From Sisyra terminalis (Eukaryota > Arthropoda > Insecta > Neuroptera > Sisyridae), in assembly GCA_958496175.1 (NCBI GenBank), contig OY292279.1, positions 3,100,001 to 3,164,000 on the forward strand: DNA of 64,000 bases, given 5' to 3'. The notes under the pieces are model-generated. The model searched no databases. It saw only the letters and a program-made list of their open reading frames with translations, and had not been told where the DNA came from. Every line of letters begins with the position of its first letter. Position 1 is the stretch's first letter. Made by a program: the position numbers and the translations under genes. Below are positions 20,991-33,344 of the stretch, in pieces.

Positions 20991-23704
20991 ACTTTGTAAT
21001 ATTTTTTACACATTTTAACACATTTTGAAAATTATTATACACTTTTTTCAATCGGTGCAATTAACAGTTGTCGAACAAAGCTTTCATCCAATGAAGAAAA
21101 AATCTTCGGTATCAATATCAAAGAATTAATTTCTCAAAAAGAAGGCTAAAATGAGACCTCTCATTCAATCAAGCAATAAAGAAAATTGAAACGATAATAT
21201 TTCATCAGCCTACAATTTTCGTCTACTGTTTCCTTATCATTAAGTCCATCATTTCGTTGTCCCTTTTCATTCCAGCACCAACCATAAGGACATCAACAGA
21301 GAGCATCGGATGTAAATTCATCAATAATAAATCTTAGAAAAAAACACACACTAAATATCGTGTGGGAGGATCATTTATAGATCATCATCAACCAACATAC
21401 GTTCTAATGACGATTATTTAGAAACCCACGTTCGATTGTTATTTATTTATTTTTTTGTCTAATTTCATCAATTCCCCCAGCCAGTGTTTATCTATATCTC
21501 TCCAAATTCCATAATCCCATTTACAACTAAATACACACAATGAAAAATCACGTTTTCATCTATCCCACTATATTTGCATCCATTTCTTAAAAAACAGATT
21601 TGCCATCATTTGTTTGGGGCGATTAAATGAAACAAATGAATACGTGCTCGTGGCACGTTTGTTTTGGAAACAAAACGATAACTGGAAACAATGCTCCAAG
21701 AAGAAACCATTGAATGTGTGTTTAATTCATTTTTCCATGGATTATTTAGACTGGGTGCTCACTTTTTTTACGCAAACTTTGGCGACGGTTTCGCGGAAGA
21801 CGTTGCATTTTCATGAAAACAATTGAATAATAATCACCTGCATTATAGGCAGCACCAAGAAAACTACTGACCATACACAATGAAAAGAGAATTATGAAAG
21901 TTTCGAGTCGATTTTTTTTTTTCCATTTGGCGCATTTTATTGCAAATGTGCATTTTATCTTGAAAAACCTTTACGAATTCTTTTGTTTTTTTTTTGCAAC
22001 GATTTTATTGATACATTACTTTGTTTTACGGTTTTGATGGTGTTGGTGGGTATTATACAACTAAAGTGTCGATACAAAAGATGCTTGCATTACTCGGTTT
22101 TTCTTGTAAAAGAAAATGAAATTAATTTATCAATTAGTCTTTGGGAATTCATGCAGGTTCTAATGTCTGAAGTCGATTTTAGAATTTGTAAGTTTCTATT
22201 TTCACTTGGGGAAAACAAGTCGTGTGATATAGGGGTTGGCTGTTTAAAGAATTTGAGCAAAAGTTTTCGACAATTCCCTTCCTATCACCCCCGATTGATG
22301 CTTTCCCGGGACATTACGCTAAAGTTTTCGTTATCTTACGATTCTGTTTGTTATTGTCATACGAACGAAAACTCGACACCAAGTCTCGAACAACTTTGCC
22401 TTATAACAGCTTTCTTTGCCATATCCGGAGGATGTAGCACACATATACACATACAAAGATGCAAACTGTAACACATACATTGACAATTGTGCAGTGCAGA
22501 CATGCAATTGGTGTTATTTAAAACGTCTGAAATTCGGTTAATTGATTCTTACACTTCTTTAACATTAAATAAACGTTTAACCTTTAAATTTTATTGCATA
22601 AGAAGTGAGGCCAATGGACTCACCGGTTAAGTAACTCCACCCAATTGTCGTTTCCTTTTCACAACAGTAGTTACCCACTAAAATGATAATTATCGCCAAC
22701 CGAAAAACACAAAAATTGTGTCAAATTCGAAAGTCAAATGCGCCGAAAAAAACAAAAAAAAAAAAATTTTTTTGTTTCATTCCAAAATGCAAGTGGTATG
22801 GCAACGTTGAAGGTTAACGACCAAAGCGTGCAACGTAAAAATATCAGGCAAAAATTTATTCGGTCCGAGAATACAATGTATTATAATGAATACATAGCCA
22901 TTTGAAGAATTCTTCGTATTCTATCAACGATGGCGTTGAAAAACAATTTTTGGACTCTAGCCAATCGCAATACGCCACCAAAATCCACAGCCAACTCTCA
23001 CTTTTCTATACCTACTACACGCAAAGGAAAAACAGGAAGAGTAATAAAAAGTTGTGATGCAACTCTTCAACTTCTTCGATTCGTACAACAACCATAATGA
23101 TGCTGATGGTGGTGGTCCCCAGCTCTTTTGTTATTGTTATTCTTTTTTTTTTTACTCTCGAATAAATCTGGTTAGCCTTGGCAATGTTAACGGCATCATA
23201 TACAAACATATAAATTCCTAAATATTCCTCTCCCAGCAATTCTGAAGTGATGAACAACAACAAAAAAAAAAAAAAATGCTATAACCTTGAACGAATTTGG
23301 GCTTCCATCATACATCCACACTAACACATTATTTCAGAAACCTTTATGCAATCAATACTTTTAAATACGCATTTTGGTAAGGGTGCATTTTTATTGGGGT
23401 ATTCTAGAAGAATTTCATACCATTAACTTTGGTGTACAATATTGTAGTACGATTTAAATGGAAGCAATCGCTATGGTTTTGGTATTCGGATGAGGTGATG
23501 GAACTGTGCCAAATGTGCATTTAATGACAATATTGACAATCGGTATAGTGTGCAATTTTACATTTACGTATTTGTTCGGTCGTTGCTTTTAATAATGTTA
23601 TGATGTCATTAATTCTAGTCATGCCAATTTAATACCAAAATCAATAGTGTGCTATGGAATCGTGACGTCAAAAATGCATGCAGATGTTTAAGGAAAAGTC
23701 TTAC
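20991..23704. other. Intronic sequence next to the hdc first coding exon, nothing recognised
   Basis: The 162-codon plus-strand frame at 21983-22471, antisense to hdc, is the longest non-hdc open frame in the window but shows no recognisable domain. Runs of A/T and a CAACAA-type stretch near 23255 are present. Confidence 0.5.
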
Positions 23705-24606
23705 CGGAGTCTATCGGACACAAAGTCGAAGCGTGATTTTTTCTTGGCGCCACAATGCGCGGGTGAGACACTGGACTCGCTGGCAGCGGAAACGGGCGGC
23801 GAAGATGATCCGGTGCTGGATGAGAGGCTTCCTGTGCGGCCACGGCCCATTTCGCCGACCGGTCCTGCAGCGGTGTACGTCGGCATGAATGGAGAGTCGC
23901 GGGTTTGTTGCGTGTTGCAATTGGAGTGGTACTGGGGATGCGTTGAGATGGCCAACGTGGGTCGGGTGTTGTTGCGATTTTTGCGCTTCTTTTTCTTGGC
24001 GGCAGCCGCCGCCGCGGGATCCATGTCGTCGGAGCGAAACACCCCGTTACAGGTGTGCTGCGGTGGGTTCCAATCGAGGTCCTTTTTCAGGTGGCCACGG
24101 CCACACTTGCAGCTGCATGCCTTGAACGCCAAGTCGTAGCCTTTTTTGGTCCAGAGGTTTTGGTAGCGTTGACGTTCGGACCAGGAGCGGGCGCGGCCGC
24201 ATGACTTCAGATAGGTGAGCACGGTCTGTTCCCAGGACTCGAAACACTCGAGATGCATAAATTCGCCCATTGTGCAGTTGTCGTTGTTGCATATGACCCG
24301 CACAGCGTCGCATAGATCATCTTGCGAGATCAAGATGTAGTCGTTGTTGTTGGCGTTGCCGTTGTTCATGGCGCTAGCGCGTAAACATTCGCCGGTCGGT
24401 ACACAGCACCGGGTCACATTGTGGCCGGACGTATTCGCGATCAGGCTCTCCAGAGCCATGGTTCCGTTGAGGCTTGTCAAGCCCAAACCCAGTGCCGAAG
24501 ACGGTGGTGAATTCATGCTGGGTGAATTCGATTCATGCGAATCAATGCCGAGCAAACCTTGAACTTCACCGGCACCACCGTGGCTATGATGCCTCCGTGG
24601 GGCCAT
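23705..24606 (-). CDS. hdc: headcase (HECA family), first coding exon, partial CDS
   Basis: This exon encodes about 300 residues of the N-terminal half of Headcase, a regulator of imaginal/adult progenitor growth and of tracheal branching in flies and the orthologue of human HECA. Seen: a Gly/Ser/Asn-rich leader (residues 1-62), then the Cys/His-rich HECA N-terminal domain (about 64-186), which includes RCCVPTGEC, NNDNCTMGEFMHLECF, WEQTVLTYLKSCGRARSW and KACSCKCGRGHLKKDLDWNP. A poly-Ala plus basic run KKKKRKNR (about 198-211, possible nuclear signal) and a Ser-rich linker follow. The start begins MAPRR, and an in-frame TAG lies three codons upstream (24613-24615), which fixes this ATG. The exon ends at a good donor (minus-strand GTAAGA, GT at 23704-23703), leaving two bases of an Arg codon; without splicing, translation stops at once (CGG TAA). 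The exon is much more GC-rich than its surroundings. Family assignment comes from recalled motifs; no database search was run. Confidence 0.95.
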
Positions 24607-25510
24607 GATAAACTAAACAAACTCCCCAATTTTCGAATTTCCCTCGTGAAAATTTCCGCGAGCTAACTTTTATGTTTTATGGCCCTAAACTCCCTAACAA
24701 ATCCAACACAAAATCATAGAGATATCACATTCGTAGCAATTATTGCATTTTATTATTATTATTGTTTAAACAAAAGAATGTTTTGAAAAAAAGCATATAT
24801 GAGTACACAAGTCGTGAGTGTTTTGTTTGTGTCACACGCACGCACTCTCGATCGGAATTCGATTTTCGTTGGAGATTCGGCGGTGCGTTTGTTGACGTCG
24901 GTCGTGTTTTCCTCAGGTTGCTGATGTTGGGTGTTGTGCTCGGCTGTGACTGCTAAAAACTGAAATCTTTACGAAGTAACGAGAACGTTCGTACACTCCA
25001 CATTGCCTGCGTAGTGAGAAAGTGAACCGAATGCGAGGAGGGGATTGGACAATGAAAGCGAAAGGTAGGGGTCACATAGACTGCACACATACGGAGCCCA
25101 ACGACGCGGTGTGCGTATGTGTTGGTGCTGGAAGCGCCGCATGGAGATGGCTATGATTTTCCTCTCTCTGGATGAAGCGGGAACGTGAATGCTATCCCGC
25201 CGGCTTAGCAGTGTGTGCAACGTGTGTACTATATATGTATAGCGGCGATATTAATGCCAACGGTGTGCACAATATTCGTTCTCTCTATCGAGAGTGAGTG
25301 ACTGCATCGAAACTTTACGATAGTGTGTATGTGTGCGCTTCTGCATGAATTTCACTTTCGGTTTTCATTTAGGTTCATGGGCAAACCTCCTGGCGCACGC
25401 GTTTTCCATGCATTTTACGTCGAGGAAAATGCGCCACATGCGATGCATGCGGTCGTCGCAACAATGCACGAGCCAAACGAAACTGAAATGTCTACGACAC
25501 TGTTCCACCC
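24607..25510 (-). promoter_or_regulatory. hdc: candidate hdc 5'UTR and promoter region
   Basis: The 0.9 kb directly upstream of the hdc ATG is richer in G+C and CpG than the flanks and has no long ORF on the hdc strand. On the minus strand there are two arthropod Initiator-like TCAGTT motifs, around 24958-24963 and 25480-25486. GAGA-type motifs occur at 25279-25296 (CTCTCTATCGAGAG) and 25157-25168. A TATATA stretch sits near 25228-25238. Which TSS is used cannot be decided from sequence, and the UTR could include an intron. Role inferred from position and composition only. Confidence 0.45.
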
Positions 25511-25867
25511 TTTAGGCTAAACCCCAAAAATCATTCAAACGCAACAATGAACTTTCAATGATATTAAACTTTTACAGCAATGCTTGCAACAATTACAATT
25601 AATTGTTTATTCTAAAATTGAACGAATGAAAATTCCTATTCATTTCACTCAATTGACTTATTTATTTTTACAAAAATCACAAATTCACTGATTGTTTAAA
25701 TCGGATTTGTTCCACTCATGATGAAAGTGGCTTAGACCTGCCAGAATTATCGATTTCCTGGAAAAATTCTAATGATCCGGTTTTATTATTCTTCTATCCT
25801 ATATTTCTTAAGGAACTCTACAGTTAAAGACTCAATATCTAACACTTTTATACAATCGTACATCTAT
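25511..25867. other. Upstream intergenic sequence, nothing recognised
   Basis: AT-rich DNA distal to the candidate hdc promoter, with no gene or repeat recognised. Confidence 0.5.
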
Positions 25868-28560
25868 AGCATTGGAAAATATGTTTCTTCTTGATTATTC
25901 TGAGGATGCAACAATGCCACAGTGCATATACACCAGGAGTCACATGAAGTTGCTAGCTTCAGCTTTACTTAACATGTCTATCAATATAACTTAAAAATCA
26001 AATATTTAAAGAACACAATATCAAAATAATTATCAATCCTACGTTGTAATGTTTGTAGTTAGCACACTTACGTCAACTATACTTACCAGTCTTCTACAAT
26101 TAATTTTTGGATTAAATTTTTGGAATTAAGACTGGAAACTTTTGCAAATTAAAAATAAAATATGCTACAATTTTGAATATCTGCAAATAGCTACCACTTG
26201 TTAATGTATCCTGCACCATGTTTTCACCAAGCAAAATTTTCTTGCCAAATTAATAAACAATTAATTGTCTACATAAATTTAAAATGATTATCAATCTGAC
26301 GTTGTAATGTTTGTAATTAGGACATTAACTTCAATTATGTTTACCAGTCTTTCTCAGTAAATTTTTGGATACACTTTTGAAAATCTAAACTGGAAATACT
26401 GACAGTTTGAAAAAAATAATACTTTCATTTTTAATTTCTACAAGTGGTTACCACTTGTTTAAGTATCCTGCACCATATTGTTTTTAAATTTTTTTCACTT
26501 TTTTCACCTCTTTAACTGCCTTAACGAAAATTCAGGAGTTAAACCTAATAAATGCAGACTCCAGCTCTAGTTTCGTTCAATGTTGTTATAATGTATGATT
26601 TTTTTTTTGTGTCAAACACTAATTTTACTGCATTAAGCTTTGCCTAATGTATGAGGCTTTAAAAAAGATTTTTTTGAAAATTCTCTTGTTTCAAACAAAA
26701 GATTGTTGGAAAATGGAGTCCCTATAAACTTTCTTGGCATTGACTCCTGCTCCTATTAATTCCTTCAGCTCCTTACCTCTGGTTGATACTTATGAATTTT
26801 AGAAGATTTGTATCTTTAAAAGCTTCAATATTATGTCAAGTTTCCGGTGGAAACAGTTGCAAATTGAAAAAAAAAACCATTTTGAATATCTAAAAGTGGT
26901 TATCACTTGTTAAAGTATCCTGCACCATACTGTTTTTAATTTTTTCACTTTTCCAACTTTTCTGTCGGCTTTAACGAAGATTGGGGAGTTTGAGTTAATA
27001 AATGTAGATTTTGGCTCCAGCTTCAATCAATTAGTTGTCATAAGATATGATTTTTTTTGGTCAAACACTAATTTTAATGCAATTTTATTGCATTGAGCTT
27101 TAACTTAAATATTCATTCTACTGTCTTAAAAATACGATTGTGGGGAAATGTAGCCACTATAAACTTTGCTGGCTTCGCCTTCTGCTCCTTTTAATTTCTC
27201 CAGCTCCCCACATACAGCTTTTCCTCAAGAATTTTAAATTATTTTGCTCCTTGGAGGTTGCAATATTATTTCAAGCTTCCCATATCTTCAAAGCTTTTGG
27301 TCTGAAATTACTATGTTTGTAATTTGAATTTTTTTAGAACTAAACTCACTTTAAATCAATAAATCAACTTAGCAACAAACTTGTAACAATTTTTTGACTA
27401 AAATTTGATTTTATAACAATGAAAACAACAATTACAATGAATTTTTAGTTTAAAAATTATTCATTAATTGAGTTAAATTAATAGTTGTACTTTATTTTTA
27501 GGAGAAGTAAATGTTTTTTTAGTCAAAAAATCTATTTACCTTTTGAAATTTTTGAATATTTGAAAGAAAATAACTTTGATGTAAAATTTAAATATTTTAT
27601 AAGAAATTTAATGACCAAAAGCTTAAAAAATATTTGAACCAATGACGATTAGTGCATAAGCATTGCAATTTCATCAAAAATAAATAATTTTCCATATTTT
27701 CACATATTAAAATATCAATATATCAATAGCATTGGAAGAATGTTTCTTTTAGATATTTCTGGGAATTCTACAATACCACGGTGCTAATGCACTAAGCGTT
27801 ACATATAATTGGTACCTATAGCATTATTGCACAAGCTCTAAGTACAAAATTCAGTTGATAAATCGCAAAACAATATTTTCTTATTCAATTAATTAAAAAT
27901 CAGTTGTATACTTAAATTTCAAATGACTATCGATCCAACGTTGTAATGTTTGTAATTGGAATATTTACTTCAACTATGTTTACCAGTCTTCTTCAACAAA
28001 TTTTTAGAATCAAAACTATAAATACTTATTAATTGGAAAAAAATACTACCAATTTTAACATCTACAATTGATTACCATTTGTTAAAGTATCCTGCACCAT
28101 ACTGTTTTTAATTTTTTCCACCTCTTTAACTGCTTTTACTAAGATTGGGGACTTAGACTATGTTGTAATAATGTATGAATTTTTTTGTAAAACACTTATT
28201 TAAATGCAATTTCATTGCATTGATCTTTGAATAAATGTATGAGGTTCCAAAAAAATTTTTTTTAAATAATCATTCTACTGTTTGAAAAATACGATTGTAG
28301 GAAGATGAAGCCATCATATACTTTGTTGGCTTCGACTCCAGCTCCTTTTAAATCCCTGCATTTAATTGTTACTCGTTGGTTCTTTGGAGGCTCAAATATT
28401 ATTTCCATCGATTAATTCAATTGTTGCTTATACATTTTAGAAGATTTGGTTCTCTGAAGACTCTAATATTATTTCAAGCTTTGTCCAGTACCATTGAAGC
28501 TTTTTGGTTGTAATTACTATGTTTGTTAATATGGTAAACTTTGGTTGCGGAACTGGTTTT
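25868..28560. repeat. Diverged composite tandem array (~2.7 kb)
   Basis: The recurring blocks are: 'ATAGCATTGGAA' with 'ATGTTTCTT' (25868, 27726); 'CGTTGTAATGTTTGTA' with 'CAACTATGTTTACCAGTCTT' (26042, 26303, 27940); 'GTATCCTGCACCATACTGTT' (26205, 26465, 26915, 28090); 'TTTAACTGC' with 'AAGATTGGGGA'; and 'GGCTTCGACTCCAGCTCCTT' (26740, 27170, 28330). The order is preserved in a higher-order unit that recurs about four times with deletions. All copies lie in the same orientation, with no ORF. Confidence 0.8.
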
Positions 28561-30420
28561 GTGTATCAAGTTTTGGAGTCTAACTTTTCTTTTTTATATC
28601 CCAAATTTTAAGACTTTTGGCTTTTCATTTTCGGCATTTTTTTTGATTATTTTTTTATATTCTTTCTATAGGAATTTTAGTTTTACATGATATTTATGAC
28701 AATTTTCAAGTAAGGACATGTTGCAGTAAGTAGAAAGGTAATACATGCGTTAGTACGCGTAAACAGTTTGTTAATCGCATTCTTTGATTAGATAAAAATA
28801 AAAATAACTCAATTTATTGACGACACAACAATGTTGCATCTTTATTTACTGACTATCTACTTTAATTTAAATATGAACACAAAACATATCTACCTAAGTA
28901 CTTCTGAAGGTTTTTTTTTTCACCGAATTTGATTTTCTAAGTTTTAAACTTGCCATATTCAATCGTATTAACATTTCAAATTTTGTTTTCGTAGTCATTT
29001 TTGAAAAATAAAAAATCCCCGATAAAACACATATTTATAGGGACAAAAACAAAGTTTCGGTAAAAGTTCAAAATGAAATTTTTCTCGTATGAGTATGACC
29101 AATGTCAATTCCAACGCAGTTCATCCTTAAATCTCCCAAACGCTCCCCCGGCCATCCCGCTAATCCACCCCAACAATTCGCAATTCTCCTCTCCAAATGT
29201 GCCACTATAAACTTGCTCATTTCTATCTTTCACTGTACAAAACACATTATTGCAAAAGTTTCTGGAAACATTTACATGTAAATCGTATCGGACGAACGAT
29301 ACTATCCCGGTGTCCCGGGTGCCTCAACCTCCCCTGTCATCCGCCCACCTCATCAACGTCTTCGAATTGAGAGAGATATAAAACTATTCGTTCCACTGAA
29401 ATCCTCTGTGGAAATATACCGCTTGATTTCGGTTTTAGAAATCGCACTCATTAAAAGTGTGAATTAAACATGATTTTGTCGTTTGTGAAAAAAAAAATAA
29501 ATAAATAACAATGTTAGAGTTTCGAGGAAAATTATATAAATGTAAGTTTGAAAAATGAGCTTTATAAAGTTTATGAAAAAAAAGCGTCAGCTTTTTGCGA
29601 CATATTTCAAATGGTCTCGCACTCGTGTGCAAACATCCAAATTAATTATCCTCGAAATTAAGACGTAAAAGACAAATATTTTTTAATTAAAACATCATAG
29701 AAATAAAAAAAATTACCCTCAAAACAACGACCGACCGAAAACCTTTATTACCAATAATAAAAATAGTTTTCATCCTCATATGGTTTTGACAGAAAACCAA
29801 CGCCGTTCAATATTAATTACAAAGCTGTCAAACTTTGTTGAAAAGCTTCGTCGACATGTAATAGATATAGGTGAGCTTTTCGACCGAGCTTTCGGTCACC
29901 TCTCTTGAGTGAAAGCAATTTTCATCGGAAAAAGGCACTTTTCTCGGTTTTCCAGTCCCGCGTACGATTGCTACACACTTACACCGTAATTTTCTCATAA
30001 AATTAAATATTAAATTGAAAGCTTCACGGGCTTTATTGGGAATGAAGTGAATTTTAATCGATAAAATCAGGGGAAAATTGATGTTTAAAAATAGAATTAT
30101 TATGTAACTTGTGGTTTTGTACGATGGAAAGTGAAAATGGAAGACTTTCTTTGTTCAGTGTTGATTGATTATTCATTACGTTGTAAGTGTTAAAGCCGAA
30201 ACAATTGAATTCTCTAAAGCTCGGAAAACAACTGCATTTTGTTGACTTATCATCCATTTTTCTAAGTAATTAGAAAATTTTATAAATTTTACACTGGGAA
30301 GCTTATGCTTTCAATTCATACGATTAGGAATTGCTGAGGATTGCTAAGCTTTGTATAAAATTATAGCATCCATTAAAAAGTGCAAAATTTTTTTTTTCAA
30401 TTTCATTTACAATTGTACAT
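28561..30420. other. Intergenic sequence, nothing recognised
   Basis: AT-rich, with a less AT-rich patch at 29100-29420. Short open frames at 29435-29632 and 30054-30257 (minus) have no motifs. Confidence 0.5.
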
Positions 30421-31923
30421 TAGACTGGGCCAAAAAAATCGACTATTTTTTTTTTCAGAAAAGTATTTGAAAAATATTGTTCAAGGTGACAAAAAAAATA
30501 TTTGGAAGCTTTGAGCCTTTAAAATTAATATTAAGAGGTCTATCATCTTTAATTGCGATTTTTTTATTTGTGCTTTCTTTTTTACGTTAACGCTGTCAAA
30601 CTATTAAGGTGAAAAAATGTATCTGCACATATATTTATAGAAAATTAAATTCCCTACAAAAAACGTCTCTATGAAAATTTTCACCAGACACGCCGTTTTC
30701 GAATAACCAAGCTTCAGACATTGATATAATTTTTAGATTTATCTTCTTTATTTTGGAATTTTGTAACTACCGAAAGTTTTTGGAAAATTATTTGGCTATA
30801 ATTAGCTTATTTTATTTTCATCTGATTTCCATTTAAACACCAGTTAATTCAAAGTTTTTAGTTGATTTCTTCACCAATAAGAAAAACAGTTTTTAATTGT
30901 AAATAATTTGAATTTGAACGTCTAAATTAAGGTGAATATTTTATAGGTATATTGTATAAAGTAGACTAGGCCAAAAAAATCAACTATTTTTTTTTTGAAA
31001 AGTGTATCAAAAATATTGTTCAAGGTGACCAGAAAAAAATATTTGGAAGCTTTGAGCCTTTAAAATTAATATTAAAAGGTCTATCATCTAAAGTTTCAAT
31101 TTTTTATTTGTGCTTTCATTTTTGCGTCAATGCTGTCAAACTATCAAGGTTAAAAATTCATCTGCACCAAATATTTATAGAAAATTAAATTCCCTACAAA
31201 AAAAAGTTTCTTTGAAAATTTTTGTCAGACACGCCGTTTCCGAATAATCAAGCTTCAGACATTGATATAATTTTTAGACTTATCTTCTTTATTTTGGAAT
31301 TTTGTAACTAACGAACAAATAAGAATGTAGAAATGAATAAAATAGATTCTTGAAGAAAATTTAATGCTCTACAAAAAAGGTATCTTAATTTTTTTACATA
31401 AAATCATTTTTTCAAAAGGTATTCACAATTAAAGTTGAAGGAAAAATTTAATTATTGTTTTTTTCGTTGTTGAACCAACTTTGAAAAAGTGGTTTTATGT
31501 AAAAACGTTATGAGACCTTTTTTGTAGAGCATTAAATTTCCTTTGAGCACCTGTATTGTATATTTCTATATATTTATTTGTTTGTTACTTACAAAATTCC
31601 AAAATAAAGAGAATAAATCTAAAAATTATATCAATCTTTAAAGCTTGATTATTCGGAAACGATATGTTTGGCAAAAATTTTTAAGGAAACATTTTTTGTA
31701 GGGAATTTAATTTTCTATAAAAATATGTGCAGGTGAATTTTTTTACCTTGATAGTTTGATAGCATTGATGCAAAAATAAAAGCACAAACAAAAAATCGAA
31801 ATTAAAAATGATAGACCTCTTAATATTAAGGGCTCAAACTTTCCCGATATTTTTTTTGTCACCTTGAACATTTTTTTTGATATACTTTTCAAAAAAAATA
31901 GTTGATTTTTTTGGTCCAGGCTA
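30421..31923. mobile_element. 1.5 kb terminal-inverted-repeat element with internal duplication
   Basis: The left end TAGACTGGGCCAAAAAAATC and the reverse complement of the right end, TAGCCTGGACCAAAAAAATC, are near-identical. Inversion extends inward ('CCTTTAAAATTAATATTAAG' against 'CTTAATATTAAGGGC', then 'TGTTCAAGGTGAC' against 'GTCACCTTGAACA'). The left-end segment is repeated directly at 30961 ('TAGACTAGGCCAAAAAAATC'), so the left arm is duplicated. No transposase frame is visible, so it is non-autonomous. Related ends occur at 46341. Confidence 0.8.
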
Positions 31924-32119
31924 TTGTAGACACATATAATAAATTTATTAAATGAGTTAGGAATAAGTTAAAAAATTTGAGACTCTAGGATTAAGAACAA
32001 AGCATAAATAAATCATATTGATATCTTGATGAAATATTTTCCTAGATTTTATCATGTAAAGACTAATAAGGAATAGCTACATAGTGTTTTTAAATTAATT
32101 TAAAATATTATTTTATATA

Positions 32120-32660
32120 AAAGAAATTTTAGATCACTCCTCTTTATTTTGGAATTTCGTAACTAACAAACAAATGAATATTTAGAAATGAACAATATAG
32201 ATTTTTAAAAGAAATTTAATGTTCTACAAAAAAGGTTTCTTAACGTTTTTACAAAAATCACTTTTTCAAAAGTTATTCACAAATAAAGTTAAAGGAAAAA
32301 TTAAATTATTATTTTTTTCGTTGTTGCACCAATTTTGAAAGAGTGATTTTATGTAAAAACGTTAAGAGACCTTTTTTGTAGAGCATTAAATTCCCCTCAA
32401 GAATCTATATTAATAATTTCTTTATATTTATTTATTCGTTAGTTACAAAATTCCAAAAAAAAGAAGATAAATCTAAAGTTGATATCAATGTTTAAAGCCT
32501 GATTATTCGCAAACGGCGTGTCTCGTGAAATTTTTTAAAGATATGTTTTTTGTAGGGAATTTAATTTTCTATAAATATATGGGCAGATAATTTTTTTTTC
32601 CTTGGTGGTTTGACAGCATTGATGCAAAAATGAAAGCACTAGAAAAAAATCGAATTTTAT
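32120..32660. repeat. Partial second copy of the 30421-31923 element
   Basis: 'TTTTTTGTAGAGCATTAAAT', 'ACAAAATTCCAAAA', 'TTTTTTTGTAGGGAATTTAA' with 'TTTTCTATAAA', and 'AGCATTGATGCAAAAATGAA' repeat the inner part of the neighbouring element. The outer terminal inverted repeats are missing. Confidence 0.65.
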
Positions 32661-32989
32661 CAAGTAAAGACCAATAAGGAATAGCTGCATTATATTTTGA
32701 TTTAAATTAAAAATATTTTTAAAATATATGCATTAAGTTATGTAATACTTAATAAATGCATCAACCAATGCATTTTTGTGATTTTTTTTGGAGTATCAGT
32801 TGAAGTCATGTTAACAAATAATGTTTATGGTTTCAACTATTAATTTTTTACCATGAACGATTTAAAGAACCTTTTTTGACATACATCTTTAATCTCCTGT
32901 GCTTAAGCACAGGATACTTTCCCTCGAAAATTGGAAAAAGCTCACATTGTTGTTGCCAATTAAAATTGCCATATTTTAGTTAAAATCAA

Positions 32990-33340
32990 ACAGAACATTT
33001 ATCAACAGAAGATTTCGTCTAAATAAGGAAGATTCAATGATGTTATACAAATCAGTCATTAAACCATTTTGCATATACTTATACCTGCATTTTGGGACCC
33101 ATCTGCAAAAAAAAATCTCAGTGATTTTCAAGTATTCCAAAACGGAGCTTTTAGAATTATCACTAAAGCTCCATGATATGTGAAAAACAACCTAATTTAT
33201 CTGGAAATGAACTTTTCATACTCTAAAGAATTTTTGGATGAAGTTTCCTAAACAACCAAGAAAATTGTGCTAGTATAATAGTGCTTGGCTTAAGGGAAAT
33301 TATAAATCAAAGAAAGCTCAAGTTAAAACTTGCTAAAGAG
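32990..33340 (+). pseudogene. Jockey-type LINE reverse-transcriptase C-terminal remnant
   Basis: Frame-shifted plus-strand translation gives MMLYKSVIKPF, then AFWDPSAKKNLSDFQVFQN, GAFRIITKAP and YVKNNLIYLEMNFS. This is the order 'LYKSVIKP...WG.ASKSNL..IQ.FQNK.LR.I..APWYV.N..LH.DL' found downstream of the reverse-transcriptase fingers/palm in Jockey-clade non-LTR retrotransposons. Multiple stops and shifts show it is dead. The upstream reverse-transcriptase body and endonuclease were not recognised. Confidence 0.75.
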
Positions 33341-33344
33341 CTTC

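Larger units (their letters stand above)
7438..23704 (-). other. hdc: hdc large intron (16.3 kb)
   Basis: This intron lies between the two recognised hdc coding exons. It has U2-type borders: donor GTAAGA and a T-rich acceptor ending CAG. It is filled with AT-rich sequence, foldback elements, tandem arrays and Penelope-like fragments, which are listed separately. No additional exon with family motifs was recognised inside it, although a small alternative exon cannot be excluded. Confidence 0.85.

Noticed and set aside
21983..22471. 162-codon plus-strand open frame antisense to hdc intron
   Set aside because: Longest non-hdc frame, but no recognisable domain, no supporting splice structure and composition like the surrounding non-coding DNA.
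23678..24139. Plus-strand frames across hdc exon 1 (including a 153-codon one)
   Set aside because: Antisense shadows of the GC-rich hdc coding exon.
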